Source of the DNA: Pseudoalteromonas sp. NC201
Lineage (GTDB): Bacteria; Pseudomonadota; Gammaproteobacteria; Enterobacterales; Alteromonadaceae
DNA: 64,000 nt
Assembly: GCF_002850255.1 (NCBI RefSeq)
Contig: NZ_CP022523.1
Location: forward strand, 248,001 to 312,000
Reading direction: 5' to 3'
The position numbers and the translations under genes were made by a program. The notes under the pieces were generated by a model. It searched no databases. It worked only from the letters and a program-made list of their open reading frames with translations, and was not told the origin of the DNA. Within the stretch, counting starts at the first letter, position 1. Every line of letters begins with the position of its first letter. This document shows positions 18,953 to 29,350 of the stretch, piece after piece.

Positions 18953-20137
18953 ATGTTAAGAATCCTCCTTTTCACCTTATCTATCTTTAGTTGCACTGCT
19001 TTTGCTGAGCGCGCGACAACCATATTGATCTCCATTGATGGGTTTAGATGGGATTACATTGAAAAACACGATGCAAAGAATATTGCAAATCTTGCGAAGC
19101 AGGGCGTCCGCGCGACTAAGCTATGGCCTCAATATCCGACTAAGACATTTCCGAATCACTTATCTATTGTTACGGGTTTAAAACCAATCAATCATGGCAT
19201 TGTCGATAATTACTTTTGTGATAAGAAGCGTGAAGAGTGTTATAAGATGGGAATGGGTAAAGTGGATAGCTCGTGGATAAGTGGTATTCCGTTATGGAAT
19301 CTTGTAAAAATGCACGGGTATAAGTCTGCCGCGTATTTCTGGCCTGAATCAGACGCTAGAATCAATGGTATGACGCCTGACTATTACTATCACTATTCAA
19401 AACAAGCCGATTACAAGAACCGTCTAAATGAAATACACAACTGGCTAAAATTACCAAAAAGCGAAAAACCATTGTTTGTCGCCAGCTACTTTTCTCTAGT
19501 GGATACCATGGGTCATGAATACGGACCAGATCATGAAAAAACGAGAGAAGCGGTACAATTTGTTGATGGCTTAATTGGAGATTTTGTCGCTGTTTTGAAA
19601 AGGGACAAAATTAAAGTGAACTTAGTACTCGTTTCTGACCACGGTATGGCAAGCGTAGAGCCAAGCAAAGCCGTGATCCTCGAAGAGCTAGATATACCTG
19701 AAGATTGGACGATAAAAAATAGCGGAACGAGGGTGTCACTTTATGCGTTAGGTGATAAAGTCCTTGAAACAGAGACGCTTATACAGCAGTTACGTAAAAA
19801 AGCGAATGGTCGTTATAAAGTATTAAATCGTGAGCGAAAACTGCAATTAAATGGCGGTGAGTCTTCTCGTATCGGTGACATTATCCTGCAAGCAAAAGCG
19901 CCTATTGTCTTTATGCAAAAAGGCAAGCAAGGCTATTATGGTACGCATGGGTATGAGGTGACACCTGATATGGCCGCATTTTTTGTCGCAAGTGGCCCTG
20001 CCTTTAAATCGGGTGTAACGATAGAACAAGCTAGCAATTTAGAAGTTTACCCAACACTTACACACATTATGGGGCTTAAGCCACTTAATGAGCTTGATAG
20101 TAGGGGGGAAAACCTATTAAAGCTGGTTAGGCAGTAA
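18953..20137 (+). CDS. Secreted type I phosphodiesterase / nucleotide pyrophosphatase (ENPP-like)
   Basis: A 394-residue exported enzyme of the alkaline phosphatase superfamily. Signal peptide 1-18 ends at AFA. The first metal Asp is in ILISIDGFRWDYI; the Thr nucleophile is in YPTKTFPNHLSIVTG; further metal ligands are in VDTMGHEYGPDH and VSDHGMA, with a late YYGTHGY His. Substrates in this family are nucleotide or phospholipid phosphodiesters; the exact one is not visible. The gene stands alone, opposite the bd oxidase operon. Confidence 0.9.
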   Translation: MLRILLFTLSIFSCTAFAERATTILISIDGFRWDYIEKHDAKNIANLAKQGVRATKLWPQYPTKTFPNHLSIVTGLKPINHGIVDNYFCDKKREECYKMGMGKVDSSWISGIPLWNLVKMHGYKSAAYFWPESDARINGMTPDYYYHYSKQADYKNRLNEIHNWLKLPKSEKPLFVASYFSLVDTMGHEYGPDHEKTREAVQFVDGLIGDFVAVLKRDKIKVNLVLVSDHGMASVEPSKAVILEELDIPEDWTIKNSGTRVSLYALGDKVLETETLIQQLRKKANGRYKVLNRERKLQLNGGESSRIGDIILQAKAPIVFMQKGKQGYYGTHGYEVTPDMAAFFVASGPAFKSGVTIEQASNLEVYPTLTHIMGLKPLNELDSRGENLLKLVRQ

Positions 20138-20154
20138 AACAGGCCATTTATTGT

Positions 20155-20186
20155 GTTCAGAGCCGATAAATAACGAGGCTCTGAAC
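20155..20186. terminator. Hairpin between convergent genes
   Basis: GTTCAGAGCC and GGCTCTGAAC form a perfect 10-bp stem with a 12-base loop between the phosphodiesterase gene and the small convergent gene at 20204. There is no clear U-tract, so it may be an atypical terminator. Confidence 0.5.
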
Positions 20187-20203
20187 AAAAGCAGTAAAGC
20201 GCG

Positions 20204-20383
20204 CTACTTTTTATTGGAAGCCTTCATTAATCGTTTTGCTAAAGCAAAGACAATATAGACAAGAACCAAGGAATTAAGGACAAGCAATGCATCTTTATCA
20301 GATACGAACATCCATATCGCCGCGAGCGCAAGGCAAGCAAGTGTAAAGTGGCCAACTAGTGGATTGGTAGTCTTTTTCTTCAT
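20204..20383 (-). CDS. Small membrane protein, 59 residues, unknown function
   Basis: An ATG at 20383 opens a 59-codon frame ending in TAG. The protein has a basic start (MKKKTTNPLVG), a hydrophobic segment HFTLACLALAAIWMFV, a short DKDA loop, a second hydrophobic segment LLVLNSLVLVYIVFALA and a basic tail (KRLMKASNKK). This is a clean two-helix hairpin with positive ends. The ribosome site is weak (GAAG about 6 bases upstream). It fills an otherwise empty 475-bp gap. I do not recognise the family; the membrane-hairpin design is the main evidence that it is real. Confidence 0.6.
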   Translation of the reverse strand: MKKKTTNPLVGHFTLACLALAAIWMFVSDKDALLVLNSLVLVYIVFALAKRLMKASNKK

Positions 20384-20612
20384 TAGAACTTCGCTGTATT
20401 TATGTTCAGATTATTTTACACCTGATAGCTGAGACAATACCAATAATCCGTTCAAAAAACTAAATATTTTTGGCTATGTGGTTATAATACCGGCACACAG
20501 AATGTGCACGTTCTTATTCGTTATTGGTCTGACCAGAAGTTTGATATAGATTAACTGTTTCATTCAAACGAATAGCTAAAATGTCATGGAAGTACATTAA
20601 AGAGAATTCTTA

Positions 20613-22202
20613 GTGGTACAAATAAATAAAGCAAAACATTGGTTAGACCTCAAAAAGCTCATACTCATTCTTGCCACATTATGCGTATTTACTTCGTTGC
20701 TAAACGCTCTGTTCTCAAGCTACCAAGTTCAAAAGCAAGTGATGGTAAAAGATACCTTGGAGGCAAATCGCGCTTATGCAACTAAGCTCGCGGATGTTAC
20801 TGATCTCTTTTTACAATCAGTTTTGATGCAATTAAAAGCGTCGAGCGAAACTATCGCCTCGGAGCTAGATAACCCAGAGTTGGTCGATAACGAACTTAAG
20901 CAAATGCTTACTCGAACTCATAGTTTTGATTCAATCGTGCTAGTCAACGCCGATGGAGAAATTATCGGTGCTCAACCCAGTTCACTCGGTGTTGTTGGGA
21001 CTACGCTTATAAATGAAGCCGAAACATCGCCACTTCGTAAACAGGCACCTTTCATCGTAGGGCCATTTATCTCTCCCGCCGGAAATTTGATGGTGAGCCC
21101 AACACACCCAATGTTTGATAGAGAAGGTAAATTTGTCGGCTTTATCGCAGCTGGGATTTATCTAAAAGGAGATAATATCTTAGGGCGGCTTCTTGCTAAC
21201 CACCATCATAAGGACAAAACCTATATTTTTGTTACTGGGCCAAATGGTAAACTTATTTATCATCATGACGATCATCGAATAGGACAAGATGTCACTGAAA
21301 ATGAAGTTGTTGGGTCTCTGCTTAATAAAGTTTCAGGGTCAGCACAAGTGATAAATACCCAAGGCGTTGCGATGCTTGCGGGCTATGCTCTGGTTCCCAC
21401 AAGTGGTTGGGGCGTAGTAGCACAACGTCCGTTAGAAGTTACCATGTCGCACCTTTCTAATACTATGCGGCACGTACTCAAAACTACCATTCCATTTACT
21501 GTACTTTTGTTAATTTGTGTACTTGGACTCGGAACCTTAATAGCAAAGCCCCTATGGCGATTAGCTAAGTTATCAGAGCAAGTGCAAGATGGTAGAAACA
21601 TAGATTTTCCACATGTATCTACATGGTATTATGAAGCCGCATGGCTTTATCAGGCAATGCACAGCAGTGTTAAGAACTTAGGAGCACAGATCCAACGCTT
21701 TGACGATGAAAGAAAGCAAGATCAGCTTACTCATTTATTCAATAGACGAGGAATGGAAAAGTGGCTGGAGACTGCCTATGAGCAGCAAACTCCGTTTAGC
21801 ATTATTGCGCTCGATATCGATCACTTCAAACATGTGAATGATACTTACGGCCACGATGTTGGTGATGTAGTAATCAGAAAACTCGCCGAGCTGATGCGCA
21901 CTAATGCACGTGAACAAGATCACTTATGTCGTAGCGGTGGAGAAGAGTTTTTAATGTTTTTGCCATATGTAGACATTGATAAAGCAGACATAATTGCAGA
22001 ACGCTTGCGTGCATGTACCGCTGAAACTGAGTTTGGTGAAGCTGGGCATATTACGATTTCACTTGGTATCTCTCACTGGCCGCTGTGCTCTGAGGATTTG
22101 CATCATGCACTTAAACTTGCAGACAGAAGTCTATATCAGGCGAAAGCAAACGGCAGGAACCGTGTTGAACATGCCGTTTTAGCCAATCACAATGTAGCAT
22201 AA
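20613..22202 (+). CDS. Diguanylate cyclase with periplasmic dCache-type sensor
   Basis: A 529-residue membrane protein that should make c-di-GMP. TM1 spans about 15-35, a periplasmic sensor of the Cache type about 40-285 (contains GPFISPAGNLMVSPTHPM and GYALVPTSGWGVVAQRPL), and TM2 about 290-315. A short HAMP-like linker is followed by the GGDEF domain from DQLTHLFNRRGM. The active site is GGEEF, preceded by REQD exactly five residues earlier, an intact inhibitory I-site. Starts with GTG and is flanked by its own intergenic regions. Confidence 0.9.
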   Translation: MVQINKAKHWLDLKKLILILATLCVFTSLLNALFSSYQVQKQVMVKDTLEANRAYATKLADVTDLFLQSVLMQLKASSETIASELDNPELVDNELKQMLTRTHSFDSIVLVNADGEIIGAQPSSLGVVGTTLINEAETSPLRKQAPFIVGPFISPAGNLMVSPTHPMFDREGKFVGFIAAGIYLKGDNILGRLLANHHHKDKTYIFVTGPNGKLIYHHDDHRIGQDVTENEVVGSLLNKVSGSAQVINTQGVAMLAGYALVPTSGWGVVAQRPLEVTMSHLSNTMRHVLKTTIPFTVLLLICVLGLGTLIAKPLWRLAKLSEQVQDGRNIDFPHVSTWYYEAAWLYQAMHSSVKNLGAQIQRFDDERKQDQLTHLFNRRGMEKWLETAYEQQTPFSIIALDIDHFKHVNDTYGHDVGDVVIRKLAELMRTNAREQDHLCRSGGEEFLMFLPYVDIDKADIIAERLRACTAETEFGEAGHITISLGISHWPLCSEDLHHALKLADRSLYQAKANGRNRVEHAVLANHNVA

Positions 22203-22295
22203 TTGGAAATTTGATATTAAAAAGTGAAATTTGCTCCGAATATCGGTAAGATGCGTTGCAATTTTACCGTTACCAAATTTGGAGCTGTACTTTCC

Positions 22296-23699
22296 ATGGC
22301 AAAAACATTGAAAGTTCCTCATACACTAGTCCTGCTACTAGGTATGATGCTAATTGCATTACTGTCGACTTGGATTATTCCACAAGGCTTTTTTGATACT
22401 GCAACTACTGACTCTGGCAGGCAGGTTGTGCTTGCTGGTACCTACCATATTGCAGAAGAGTCTGTTCATCTTACACCTTGGGATCTGCTAAAAGCTATTC
22501 CTCGTGCGTTTGCTGCTGCGCAAGACGTAATCTTTTTCGTTATGATTGTTGGTGGTGTACTCGCAATCGCACGTGCAACAGGCACCGTTGATGCGTTGAT
22601 CGGTCGTTTACTTGAGAAAAATGGCGATAAACCACAAAAACTCATTTTTATGGTAGTGTTCTGTTTTGCAATCGCGTCAAGCGCTATTGGTACAGCAGGC
22701 GAATACATCCCGTTTGTGCTGATTTTAGTTGCACTCTGTAAAGCAATGAAGCTGGATGCCATGACCGCTGTTGGTATGATCATTGCCGGCTATGGTATTG
22801 GTTACGGTGTCTCGGCATTCAACCCATTTACGGTATTAATTGCTCAGCAAATTGCTGAAGTACCTGTCTATTCGGGCATATGGTTGAGATTTGCTATTTT
22901 TGTTCCATTTGTACTGATTGGCTTTCATCATGTATGGAGCTATACAAAAAAGGTACAGCAAAACCCTGAGCACTCTATGATGAAAGACGTGCCTTGCCCA
23001 CTGGCAGGTCAGGCTGCGCCAAGCTATCCGCAGCTTAATGGTCGTCATAGAACTATTCTACTTACCTTCATTGTTACGCTTGTCTGTGCGGTTTGGGGTA
23101 TTGCGACTCAAGGATGGTATCTCTACGAACTAGGTGGCTTATTTATCGCCTGGGGTATCGTTATTTCAATTCTTGGTAAACTTTCAGCTGATGAAGCCGC
23201 AAACCGATTTATCGAAGGAGTCTCAGATCTTGTTACTACTGCAGTGCTTATTGGTGTAGCTCGTGGTATTGCACTAATTCTAGAGGATGGTCAAATTCTT
23301 CATACGATTGTACATGGTCTTTCAACACCACTTTCTTATGTCGCTGCGGAAGTTTCAGCTGTTGGTATGTTACTTATCCAAACGCTTTTAAATATGTTCA
23401 TACCTTCGGGCTCTGGTCAGGCTTATGTTACCATGCCATTGATGGTTCCAGTAGGTGACCTAGTTGGTGTACCAAGGCAAGTTGCAGTACTTGCGTATCA
23501 GTTTGGTGATGGTTTCTCAAACATGATAGTACCGACCAATGCAGTATTAATGGGGATACTCGGCATGGCTGGCGTCCCATATACCCATTGGTTTAGATTC
23601 TGTATGCCGTTAATGGCTAAACTCATGGTAGCAGCGGCAACTGTGTTGGTACTCGCTGTGATGTTTGGTTATGGCTTGGACGTGCAACCACAACTGTAG
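22296..23699 (+). CDS. yfcC: YfcC-type membrane transporter (arginine/ornithine antiporter-like family)
   Basis: A 467-residue protein with about 12 hydrophobic segments. IIPQGFF near the start, ASSAIGTAGEYIPFVLILVAL and NMFIPSGSGQAYVTMPLMVP resemble the YfcC/DcuC-like ion transporter superfamily, whose members carry C4-dicarboxylates or basic amino acids. Substrate is not evident. I prefer the ATG at 22296 (MAKTLKVPHTLVLLLG) after GGAG; a GTG at 22224 would add 24 residues atypical of the family. A strong terminator follows. Confidence 0.85.
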   Translation: MAKTLKVPHTLVLLLGMMLIALLSTWIIPQGFFDTATTDSGRQVVLAGTYHIAEESVHLTPWDLLKAIPRAFAAAQDVIFFVMIVGGVLAIARATGTVDALIGRLLEKNGDKPQKLIFMVVFCFAIASSAIGTAGEYIPFVLILVALCKAMKLDAMTAVGMIIAGYGIGYGVSAFNPFTVLIAQQIAEVPVYSGIWLRFAIFVPFVLIGFHHVWSYTKKVQQNPEHSMMKDVPCPLAGQAAPSYPQLNGRHRTILLTFIVTLVCAVWGIATQGWYLYELGGLFIAWGIVISILGKLSADEAANRFIEGVSDLVTTAVLIGVARGIALILEDGQILHTIVHGLSTPLSYVAAEVSAVGMLLIQTLLNMFIPSGSGQAYVTMPLMVPVGDLVGVPRQVAVLAYQFGDGFSNMIVPTNAVLMGILGMAGVPYTHWFRFCMPLMAKLMVAAATVLVLAVMFGYGLDVQPQL

Positions 23700-23719
23700 A
23701 TAAACAAATTTTCTTCTTA

Positions 23720-23748
23720 GATAGCGCCAATCGGCGCTATCTTGCTTT
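23720..23748 (+). terminator. Rho-independent terminator after yfcC
   Basis: GATAGCGCC and GGCGCTATC form a perfect 9-bp stem with an AATC loop, followed by TTGCTTTT. Confidence 0.85.
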
Positions 23749-23873
23749 TACTAGACTCAATTTCTTTTCAAAAAGCAAATTTATTGATCTGTATTTATAT
23801 TCTATGTAGTTTAATAAGCTATTATTATTTATTAAACAAAAATCTTGGTCGAGAATTAGCCATACAGACTTCT

Positions 23874-26420
23874 ATGAATTTAACGTTTAGCCATTTTTAC
23901 AATTTAACATCCACTAATCAGCGATATCAATTTGCATTGAAACAGCTGTTTGAACGGTTTGATGCGGATCATTGTTTTGTGGGTAAGTTTATCGATAACG
24001 ATAAGCGCGTAAAGACCGTTATGTACCTGGCGGATGGTAAAGAAGTCGATAATATTATTTATGACCTAGAAGGGACGCCGTGTTTTGATGCTAAAGCAAG
24101 TAACGAAGTGTGCAGTGTTACCAGTGGCTTGCAACAACTTTATGAAGAAGATGAAATTCTTCGTGTTCTTAGTATAGAGGGGTATTTAGGGGTAACGCTA
24201 AGGGCCTTAGATCACAAACCAATAGGAATAATGGTCTGTTTGTTTAATAAAGAAAAACAAGTCAGCTTTGAAGAAAAATTGTGGTTTCAAGAGTTAGGAC
24301 ACCTGATCTCAACGGAGCTTAACCACAATTTAGAATTGACTAAACAAGGTATTTTACTAAAGCAACTTGCAAAAGGTGAGCAAATAGCGGACCTATGCAC
24401 ATGGACATGGCAACTTAAACAAAATAAGCACTACTTTTCCCCCCACCTAAATCATCTACTTAAGACAAAAGCTCATTCTCCGTCGCTGTCATTATTGCTC
24501 GATAAACTCACGATAGAAGATAGTGAAAGGCTGCGGATTGCATTAGAAAAAGTGAGGTTAGGTGCCGTTCGCAATACTGATTTGCAAGTTTCATTGGCCG
24601 CTCGCACGGAAAATCATGGGTTATTAAGAATTATTGGGCAAGTAGAGTCTGATGAGCAGCATAGCGATGAGTTTGTATTCACTGCGACCATTCAAGATAT
24701 TAGCTATATTTCATCGCTAAATAAACAGCTCGAACTCACTAATGTTGTGTTTGAGCATGCTACAGAAGCCATTATGATCACCAATAATGAAAATAAAATC
24801 ATTATGGTGAATCGTGCTTTTGAGCGGCTAACGGGTTATACCGGCTACGAATTATTGGGCCAAGACCCCGCGGTGTTATCATCTGGTAAGCAAGATAAAT
24901 CATTCTATGAAGCCATGTGGGCATCATTGAGCACGGTTGGCCATTGGAAAGGAGAGATCCACAACCGTCGCAAGAACGGTCAGATTTATCCTGAGGAATT
25001 AACACTGAGTGTGGTGAAGGATGAGCAAGGTCGAGTTGCTAACTACGTCGGCATTTTTAGAGATATTACCGAATGGAAGCGGAACGAGTCTCAACTTACC
25101 TTCTACGCCAACCATGAACCATTAACAGCATTATTAAATCGCCGCAGTTTTATGCAGCGATTGGAAGAACAAATATCGGGCTCTAGAAGTAACAATACCA
25201 GTTGTTCACTGCTTTTCATTGGCTTAGACAGGTTTAAAGAAGTGAACGATGTTTTTGGTCCGGAGATTGGCGATAAGGTACTTATTTCTGTAGCTAAACG
25301 ATTAAAAAATGCAGTTCGCCAAAATGACATTATTGCAAGATATGGTGGTGATGAATTTGCGCTATTGCTCACTCATAGCGATGTAGAAAGCGCGCTTAAA
25401 ATTGCTCAAAAGCTTTCACTGAAACTTTCTCAGCCCTATGTATTTAATGAAATTACTATAGAAGTCACTTGTTCTACAGGTATTGCACAGCTCGAGGCAG
25501 GCTCTCGGATCACCGCGGCTAACTTACTCAGAAACGCAGCGCATGCACTCAATAGCGTGAAAAAGACCGAGCGCGGACAGGTAGCCTTACACAATGCGGC
25601 AATTCAAAATGCCTATTTAAATAAAATAAAGCTTAAAGACAAGTTAAAGCAGGCACTGAAAGAAGGAGCGCTTACTGTTTATTATCAACCGATCGTTAAT
25701 GCTGATACCAACCACATCACAAAGTTTGAAGCCCTAGTACGTTGGTTTGATGATGAATACGGAATGGTATCACCAGGTACTTTCATTCCTATTGCTGAAG
25801 AATTTGGTCTTATTCATTTAGTTGGACAGTTTGTACTTGAGCGTAGTTGCCAAGACTTAGCAAAGATCCACCAAGCTGGTTTTACAGAGGTTGGGATCTC
25901 TATTAACCGTTCTGTTAGTGAGTTTAAAGCCAGTATTAATCAGGTGAAGTTAATTACCAGCGCCATCGAAAAAGCAAAGATCCCGTATGAAGCAATTACC
26001 ATTGAAGTTACCGAATCGCTTGCTACAAATCGCTATACTTGGAAAACGCTTAATCAACTGAGGGAACATGGGATCAAGGTTTCGCTTGATGATTTTTGTA
26101 CTGGCTATTCATCATTAAGTAACTTGATAGAAAATCAGGTGGATTACCTAAAAATAGACAAAAGCTTTGTCGACAGCCTGATGTCTGATTACAACAAACA
26201 AGTAATGATTGACTGCCTCATTAAGCTCAGTGATAAGTTGGGAATTGGTGTGATAGCCGAAGGGGTAGAGCAGTTTACTCAACTCGAAAAATTACGAGAG
26301 CTCGGTTGTCATCACATTCAAGGATTCTTTTACAGTCCCGCAAAACCAATAGATGCCTGTCTTGAGCTACTCACAACAGACGCTTTTGCTGAACAAACAC
26401 AAAGTGCGTTAGAAAAATAA
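23874..26420 (+). CDS. PAS-GGDEF-EAL dual-domain c-di-GMP protein with N-terminal GAF-like region
   Basis: An approximately 848-residue protein. The first 160 residues resemble a GAF sensor; a PAS domain follows (VFEHATEAIMITN, NRAFERLTGYTGYELLGQ, with a KNGQIYPEEL PAC-type end). The GGDEF domain has YGGDEFALL with I-site RQND five residues before it. The EAL domain has EALVRW, EVTESLA, LDDFCTGYSSL, LKIDKSFV and AEGVEQ, so both active sites look intact. The start is uncertain: the frame opens at a TTG at 23742 inside the preceding terminator and would add a membrane-like segment. I chose ATG 23874, though no clear ribosome site is visible there. Confidence 0.88.
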   Translation: MNLTFSHFYNLTSTNQRYQFALKQLFERFDADHCFVGKFIDNDKRVKTVMYLADGKEVDNIIYDLEGTPCFDAKASNEVCSVTSGLQQLYEEDEILRVLSIEGYLGVTLRALDHKPIGIMVCLFNKEKQVSFEEKLWFQELGHLISTELNHNLELTKQGILLKQLAKGEQIADLCTWTWQLKQNKHYFSPHLNHLLKTKAHSPSLSLLLDKLTIEDSERLRIALEKVRLGAVRNTDLQVSLAARTENHGLLRIIGQVESDEQHSDEFVFTATIQDISYISSLNKQLELTNVVFEHATEAIMITNNENKIIMVNRAFERLTGYTGYELLGQDPAVLSSGKQDKSFYEAMWASLSTVGHWKGEIHNRRKNGQIYPEELTLSVVKDEQGRVANYVGIFRDITEWKRNESQLTFYANHEPLTALLNRRSFMQRLEEQISGSRSNNTSCSLLFIGLDRFKEVNDVFGPEIGDKVLISVAKRLKNAVRQNDIIARYGGDEFALLLTHSDVESALKIAQKLSLKLSQPYVFNEITIEVTCSTGIAQLEAGSRITAANLLRNAAHALNSVKKTERGQVALHNAAIQNAYLNKIKLKDKLKQALKEGALTVYYQPIVNADTNHITKFEALVRWFDDEYGMVSPGTFIPIAEEFGLIHLVGQFVLERSCQDLAKIHQAGFTEVGISINRSVSEFKASINQVKLITSAIEKAKIPYEAITIEVTESLATNRYTWKTLNQLREHGIKVSLDDFCTGYSSLSNLIENQVDYLKIDKSFVDSLMSDYNKQVMIDCLIKLSDKLGIGVIAEGVEQFTQLEKLRELGCHHIQGFFYSPAKPIDACLELLTTDAFAEQTQSALEK

Positions 26421-26446
26421 AGGTGTGATATTTTGATATCACACCT
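26414..26446 (-). terminator. Terminator of hemH (minus strand)
   Basis: AGGTGTGATAT and ATATCACACCT form a perfect 11-bp stem with a 4-base loop. On the minus strand it is followed by a U-rich tract (complement of AAAAATAA). Confidence 0.8.
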
Positions 26447-26475
26447 AAAAATAGCAGATTGCTTCTGCGTCTTTA

Positions 26476-27495
26476 TTACAGCAGTGGTTTTATCAGCGCT
26501 GTGATCGCTTTAATGTGATCATCACGGTCGTTTAGTGCGGGAATATAGCGATACTTTTCGCCGCCAGCAGACTCAAATACCTCTCGGTTTTCAACTTCTA
26601 ACTCTTCGAGTGTTTCTAAGCAGTCTGCACTAAAAGCCGGACTTAAAATAGCGACGTTTTTAATACCTTGACTGGGAAAACTCTCAAGTGTTTTGTCCGT
26701 ATAAGGTTGTAACCATTCTGCTTTACCAAAACGACTTTGAAAGGTAGTTATTACTTTTTCTTTATCAAGATTAAGTTTTTCAACGACTAATCGAGTCGTT
26801 TGCTGACAAAAACAGTGATACGGGTCGCCTCCATCTAAAAATAGCTTTGGTGTACCATGATATGAAAATACCAATTTATCCGGCTCCCCATTCGCCTCAA
26901 GATCTTCGCTAATGGAATTAGCTAAAGATTCGATATAGAGCGGATGTTTGTGATAGCCATTAATAAAATGTAGCTCTGGTACCCAGCGCCAACCTCTTAG
27001 CACCTTTGAGATCTGATCAAAGGTTGAGCCTGTCGTTGCACTGGAATATTGAGGATATAGTGGCACGATGATAATTCTTGTGATGCCTTTTTCTCTTAAT
27101 TTCTCAAGCCCTGATTCAATTGACGGGTTGCCATAGCGCATGGCGAGTTCAACTTCGATGTTTTCAAAACCTTCACTGAGTAACTGCTTCTTTATTTTAT
27201 CAGTTTGCGCTCGACTAATGGTTATCAACGGGGAGCCCTCATCGGTCCAAATTGATTGATAGGCATGTGCTGACTTTTTAGGGCGAACACGTAAAATTAT
27301 GCCATGTAAAATCATTAACCAAATTAGCCTTGGAATTTCGACTATACGGGGATCGGAGAGAAACTCCGCAAGATAAACTCTAAGTGCCTTAGCCGTCGGT
27401 GCATCCGGGCTACCTAAATTCGTAATAAGAATGCCCGTTTTGGAATTAAATCGGCCTTCATGGGGATTATCTGTAATGGCTGAAAAGCGAGACAC
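26476..27495 (-). CDS. hemH: Ferrochelatase
   Basis: A 339-residue enzyme that inserts ferrous iron into protoporphyrin IX in the last step of haem synthesis. Seen are GILITNLGSPDAPTAKALRVYL at the N-terminus (split across residues 20-40), the QIWTDEGSP-like IWTDEGSPL, VPLYPQYSSATTGSTFDQ, the catalytic His in LVFSYHGTP, and SPAFSADCLETLEEL near the end. Length is normal. It stands alone, convergent with the PAS-GGDEF-EAL gene and divergent from the chemoreceptor. Confidence 0.96.
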   Translation of the reverse strand: MSRFSAITDNPHEGRFNSKTGILITNLGSPDAPTAKALRVYLAEFLSDPRIVEIPRLIWLMILHGIILRVRPKKSAHAYQSIWTDEGSPLITISRAQTDKIKKQLLSEGFENIEVELAMRYGNPSIESGLEKLREKGITRIIIVPLYPQYSSATTGSTFDQISKVLRGWRWVPELHFINGYHKHPLYIESLANSISEDLEANGEPDKLVFSYHGTPKLFLDGGDPYHCFCQQTTRLVVEKLNLDKEKVITTFQSRFGKAEWLQPYTDKTLESFPSQGIKNVAILSPAFSADCLETLEELEVENREVFESAGGEKYRYIPALNDRDDHIKAITALIKPLL

Positions 27496-27731
27496 TTAAC
27501 GCTCCTTAGATTATCATTTTATTAGGATTATTTTACAAGAAAGGCTATACGGGAGTAAGCCTAATTTCGATCTAAACTGGCATAAATCAATTTGCGCCTA
27601 AAATTAACTCACACTATAGTTGTAATTATCGTTAATTAATCCCTTCTCTATTGCTATTCATGGATTGAGGGCGTATTTTTCTGCAAATATTTAAGGGAAA
27701 ATCAATTTTTTGTTAGTTTTGGACTTGTCTA

Positions 27732-29285
27732 ATGAGAACCAACCACCCAGTAACCCAAAGAGAAAAAACCTTTCCTCGCGATGTAAAACTCATCTCCGTC
27801 ACTGATCTGAAAGGAAATATTATTGACTGCAATCAAGCGTTTGTTGATGTTAGTGGATTTTCTCGTGATGAGTTAGTTGGTCAACCTCATAATATAGTAC
27901 GACATCCAGATATGCCACCTGTGGCGTTTCAAACAATGTGGACGCAGCTTAAAACAGGCAAGCCATGGATGGGGATCGTAAAAAACCGCTGTAAAAATGG
28001 TGATCACTACTGGGTAGATGCCTATGTAACGCCAATAACAGAAAATGGCAAAATCATTGGCTATGAGTCGGTTAGAAGCTGCCCAGACAGGGCTACGGTT
28101 GAACGGGCAAGTCAACTTTATACAAACGTAAATACTAATAAAGGAAGCAGTTTCGGTCTTCCCAAATTACGCGTGGTTTGGCCAGTCTTTAACATCATCT
28201 CATCACTGGCACTTTGGTATTTTGCTTCTGAGTCTGCAGGATTTTTTTGGTTGATGGCAAATATGCTGGCATATTCAGCCTATGCAACTTGGCGCGATAA
28301 AGAACAGCTGAGAAGACTAGAATCTGAGTTGGCGCACAGTTTTTGCGATGAGATATCTGAGCAAGTTTATTCGACTTGGGATGGTACTATGGCATCAATC
28401 CAAGTCCGCTTAAAGAGCGAAAGGGCACACCTAGATACAATTCTTACGCGTGTTGAACATGCGGCGCAAAACGTATCTAAAGGAGCGCATACGGCGAGTA
28501 AAGAAGCGCGAGCCACCTATGCTGATTTACAAAAGCAGCAAACTGAGACTGAGCTTGTTGCCACAGCAATGAATGAAATGACAACAACCATCAACGATGT
28601 CTCTAACAGCGTGCAACTGAGTGCTAAAGATGCTCAGAACTCCCTTGATTTGACTTCTCAAACAGAGCAGATCGCTAATAAAACTAAAATTGCTTTTGGT
28701 GATTTAAGTAATACCATTGCTGACATCCGCAATTCTGTTGAAGGTGTCTCTAAACAAACTGATAAAATTGCAGCAGCCGCACAAATTATCGAACAAATCG
28801 CTGAGCAAACTAATTTGCTAGCACTAAATGCAGCAATTGAAGCTGCGCGAGCTGGTGAGCAAGGTAGGGGCTTTGCAGTAGTTGCTGATGAAGTTAGACA
28901 TCTAGCACAGCGCACACAAGAGTCGACGAAAGAGATCCATGCAATTATTGAAGAACTAACCAGCAGCACACAAGCGTCAGTAGACATTGCTCAGCAAGGC
29001 CAAGAAGAATCGCTTCACGGTATTGATCAGCTGAATCAAAGCACCGATATGCTACAACAAATCACCCAAGCGGTTATCCAAATTAGTGATATGTCGATGC
29101 AAATTGCAACTTCGGTTGAGCAACAAGCGGCCGTGTCTGATGACATTAATCAGCAAGTCGTAAACATTGCACAGCTTGCAAACAACAGCCTAGATAGCGC
29201 GGACAAAGTGCATCAAGAGAGTAAAGACCTAGAATCGACTGCTAAAGAAATGCACGAGTTGATTGTTCGTTTTAAGCGTAAGTGA
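27732..29285 (+). CDS. Aer-like methyl-accepting chemotaxis protein with PAS sensor
   Basis: A 517-residue chemoreceptor. The N-terminal PAS domain (about 15-130) has [20 protein letters not shown] and [13 protein letters not shown], as in Aer, where the domain binds FAD to sense redox state. Two closely spaced hydrophobic segments (about 148-190) make a membrane hairpin with no periplasmic domain. The long C-terminal coiled coil carries the signalling tip [20 protein letters not shown] followed by [16 protein letters not shown]. No CheR pentapeptide tether is seen at the C-terminus. Energy taxis is the likely role. A long palindromic terminator follows. Confidence 0.92.
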   Translation: MRTNHPVTQREKTFPRDVKLISVTDLKGNIIDCNQAFVDVSGFSRDELVGQPHNIVRHPDMPPVAFQTMWTQLKTGKPWMGIVKNRCKNGDHYWVDAYVTPITENGKIIGYESVRSCPDRATVERASQLYTNVNTNKGSSFGLPKLRVVWPVFNIISSLALWYFASESAGFFWLMANMLAYSAYATWRDKEQLRRLESELAHSFCDEISEQVYSTWDGTMASIQVRLKSERAHLDTILTRVEHAAQNVSKGAHTASKEARATYADLQKQQTETELVATAMNEMTTTINDVSNSVQLSAKDAQNSLDLTSQTEQIANKTKIAFGDLSNTIADIRNSVEGVSKQTDKIAAAAQIIEQIAEQTNLLALNAAIEAARAGEQGRGFAVVADEVRHLAQRTQESTKEIHAIIEELTSSTQASVDIAQQGQEESLHGIDQLNQSTDMLQQITQAVIQISDMSMQIATSVEQQAAVSDDINQQVVNIAQLANNSLDSADKVHQESKDLESTAKEMHELIVRFKRK

Positions 29286-29314
29286 GTTTTAGTATAGCGC
29301 ACTGATTTACTGAA

Positions 29315-29350
29315 GACTTAAAAGGGCATTCTCGAATGCCCTTTTAAGTC
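29315..29350. terminator. Strong palindromic terminator after the chemoreceptor gene
   Basis: Two 17-base arms, GACTTAAAAGGGCATTC and its exact complement, are separated by only TC. The A- and T-rich stem base makes it usable on both strands. Confidence 0.85.

Noticed and set aside
23742..23873. N-terminal extension of the PAS-GGDEF-EAL protein from a TTG codon
   Set aside because: The TTG lies in the yfcC terminator and has no ribosome site. The extension does encode a hydrophobic segment, so it is not fully excluded.
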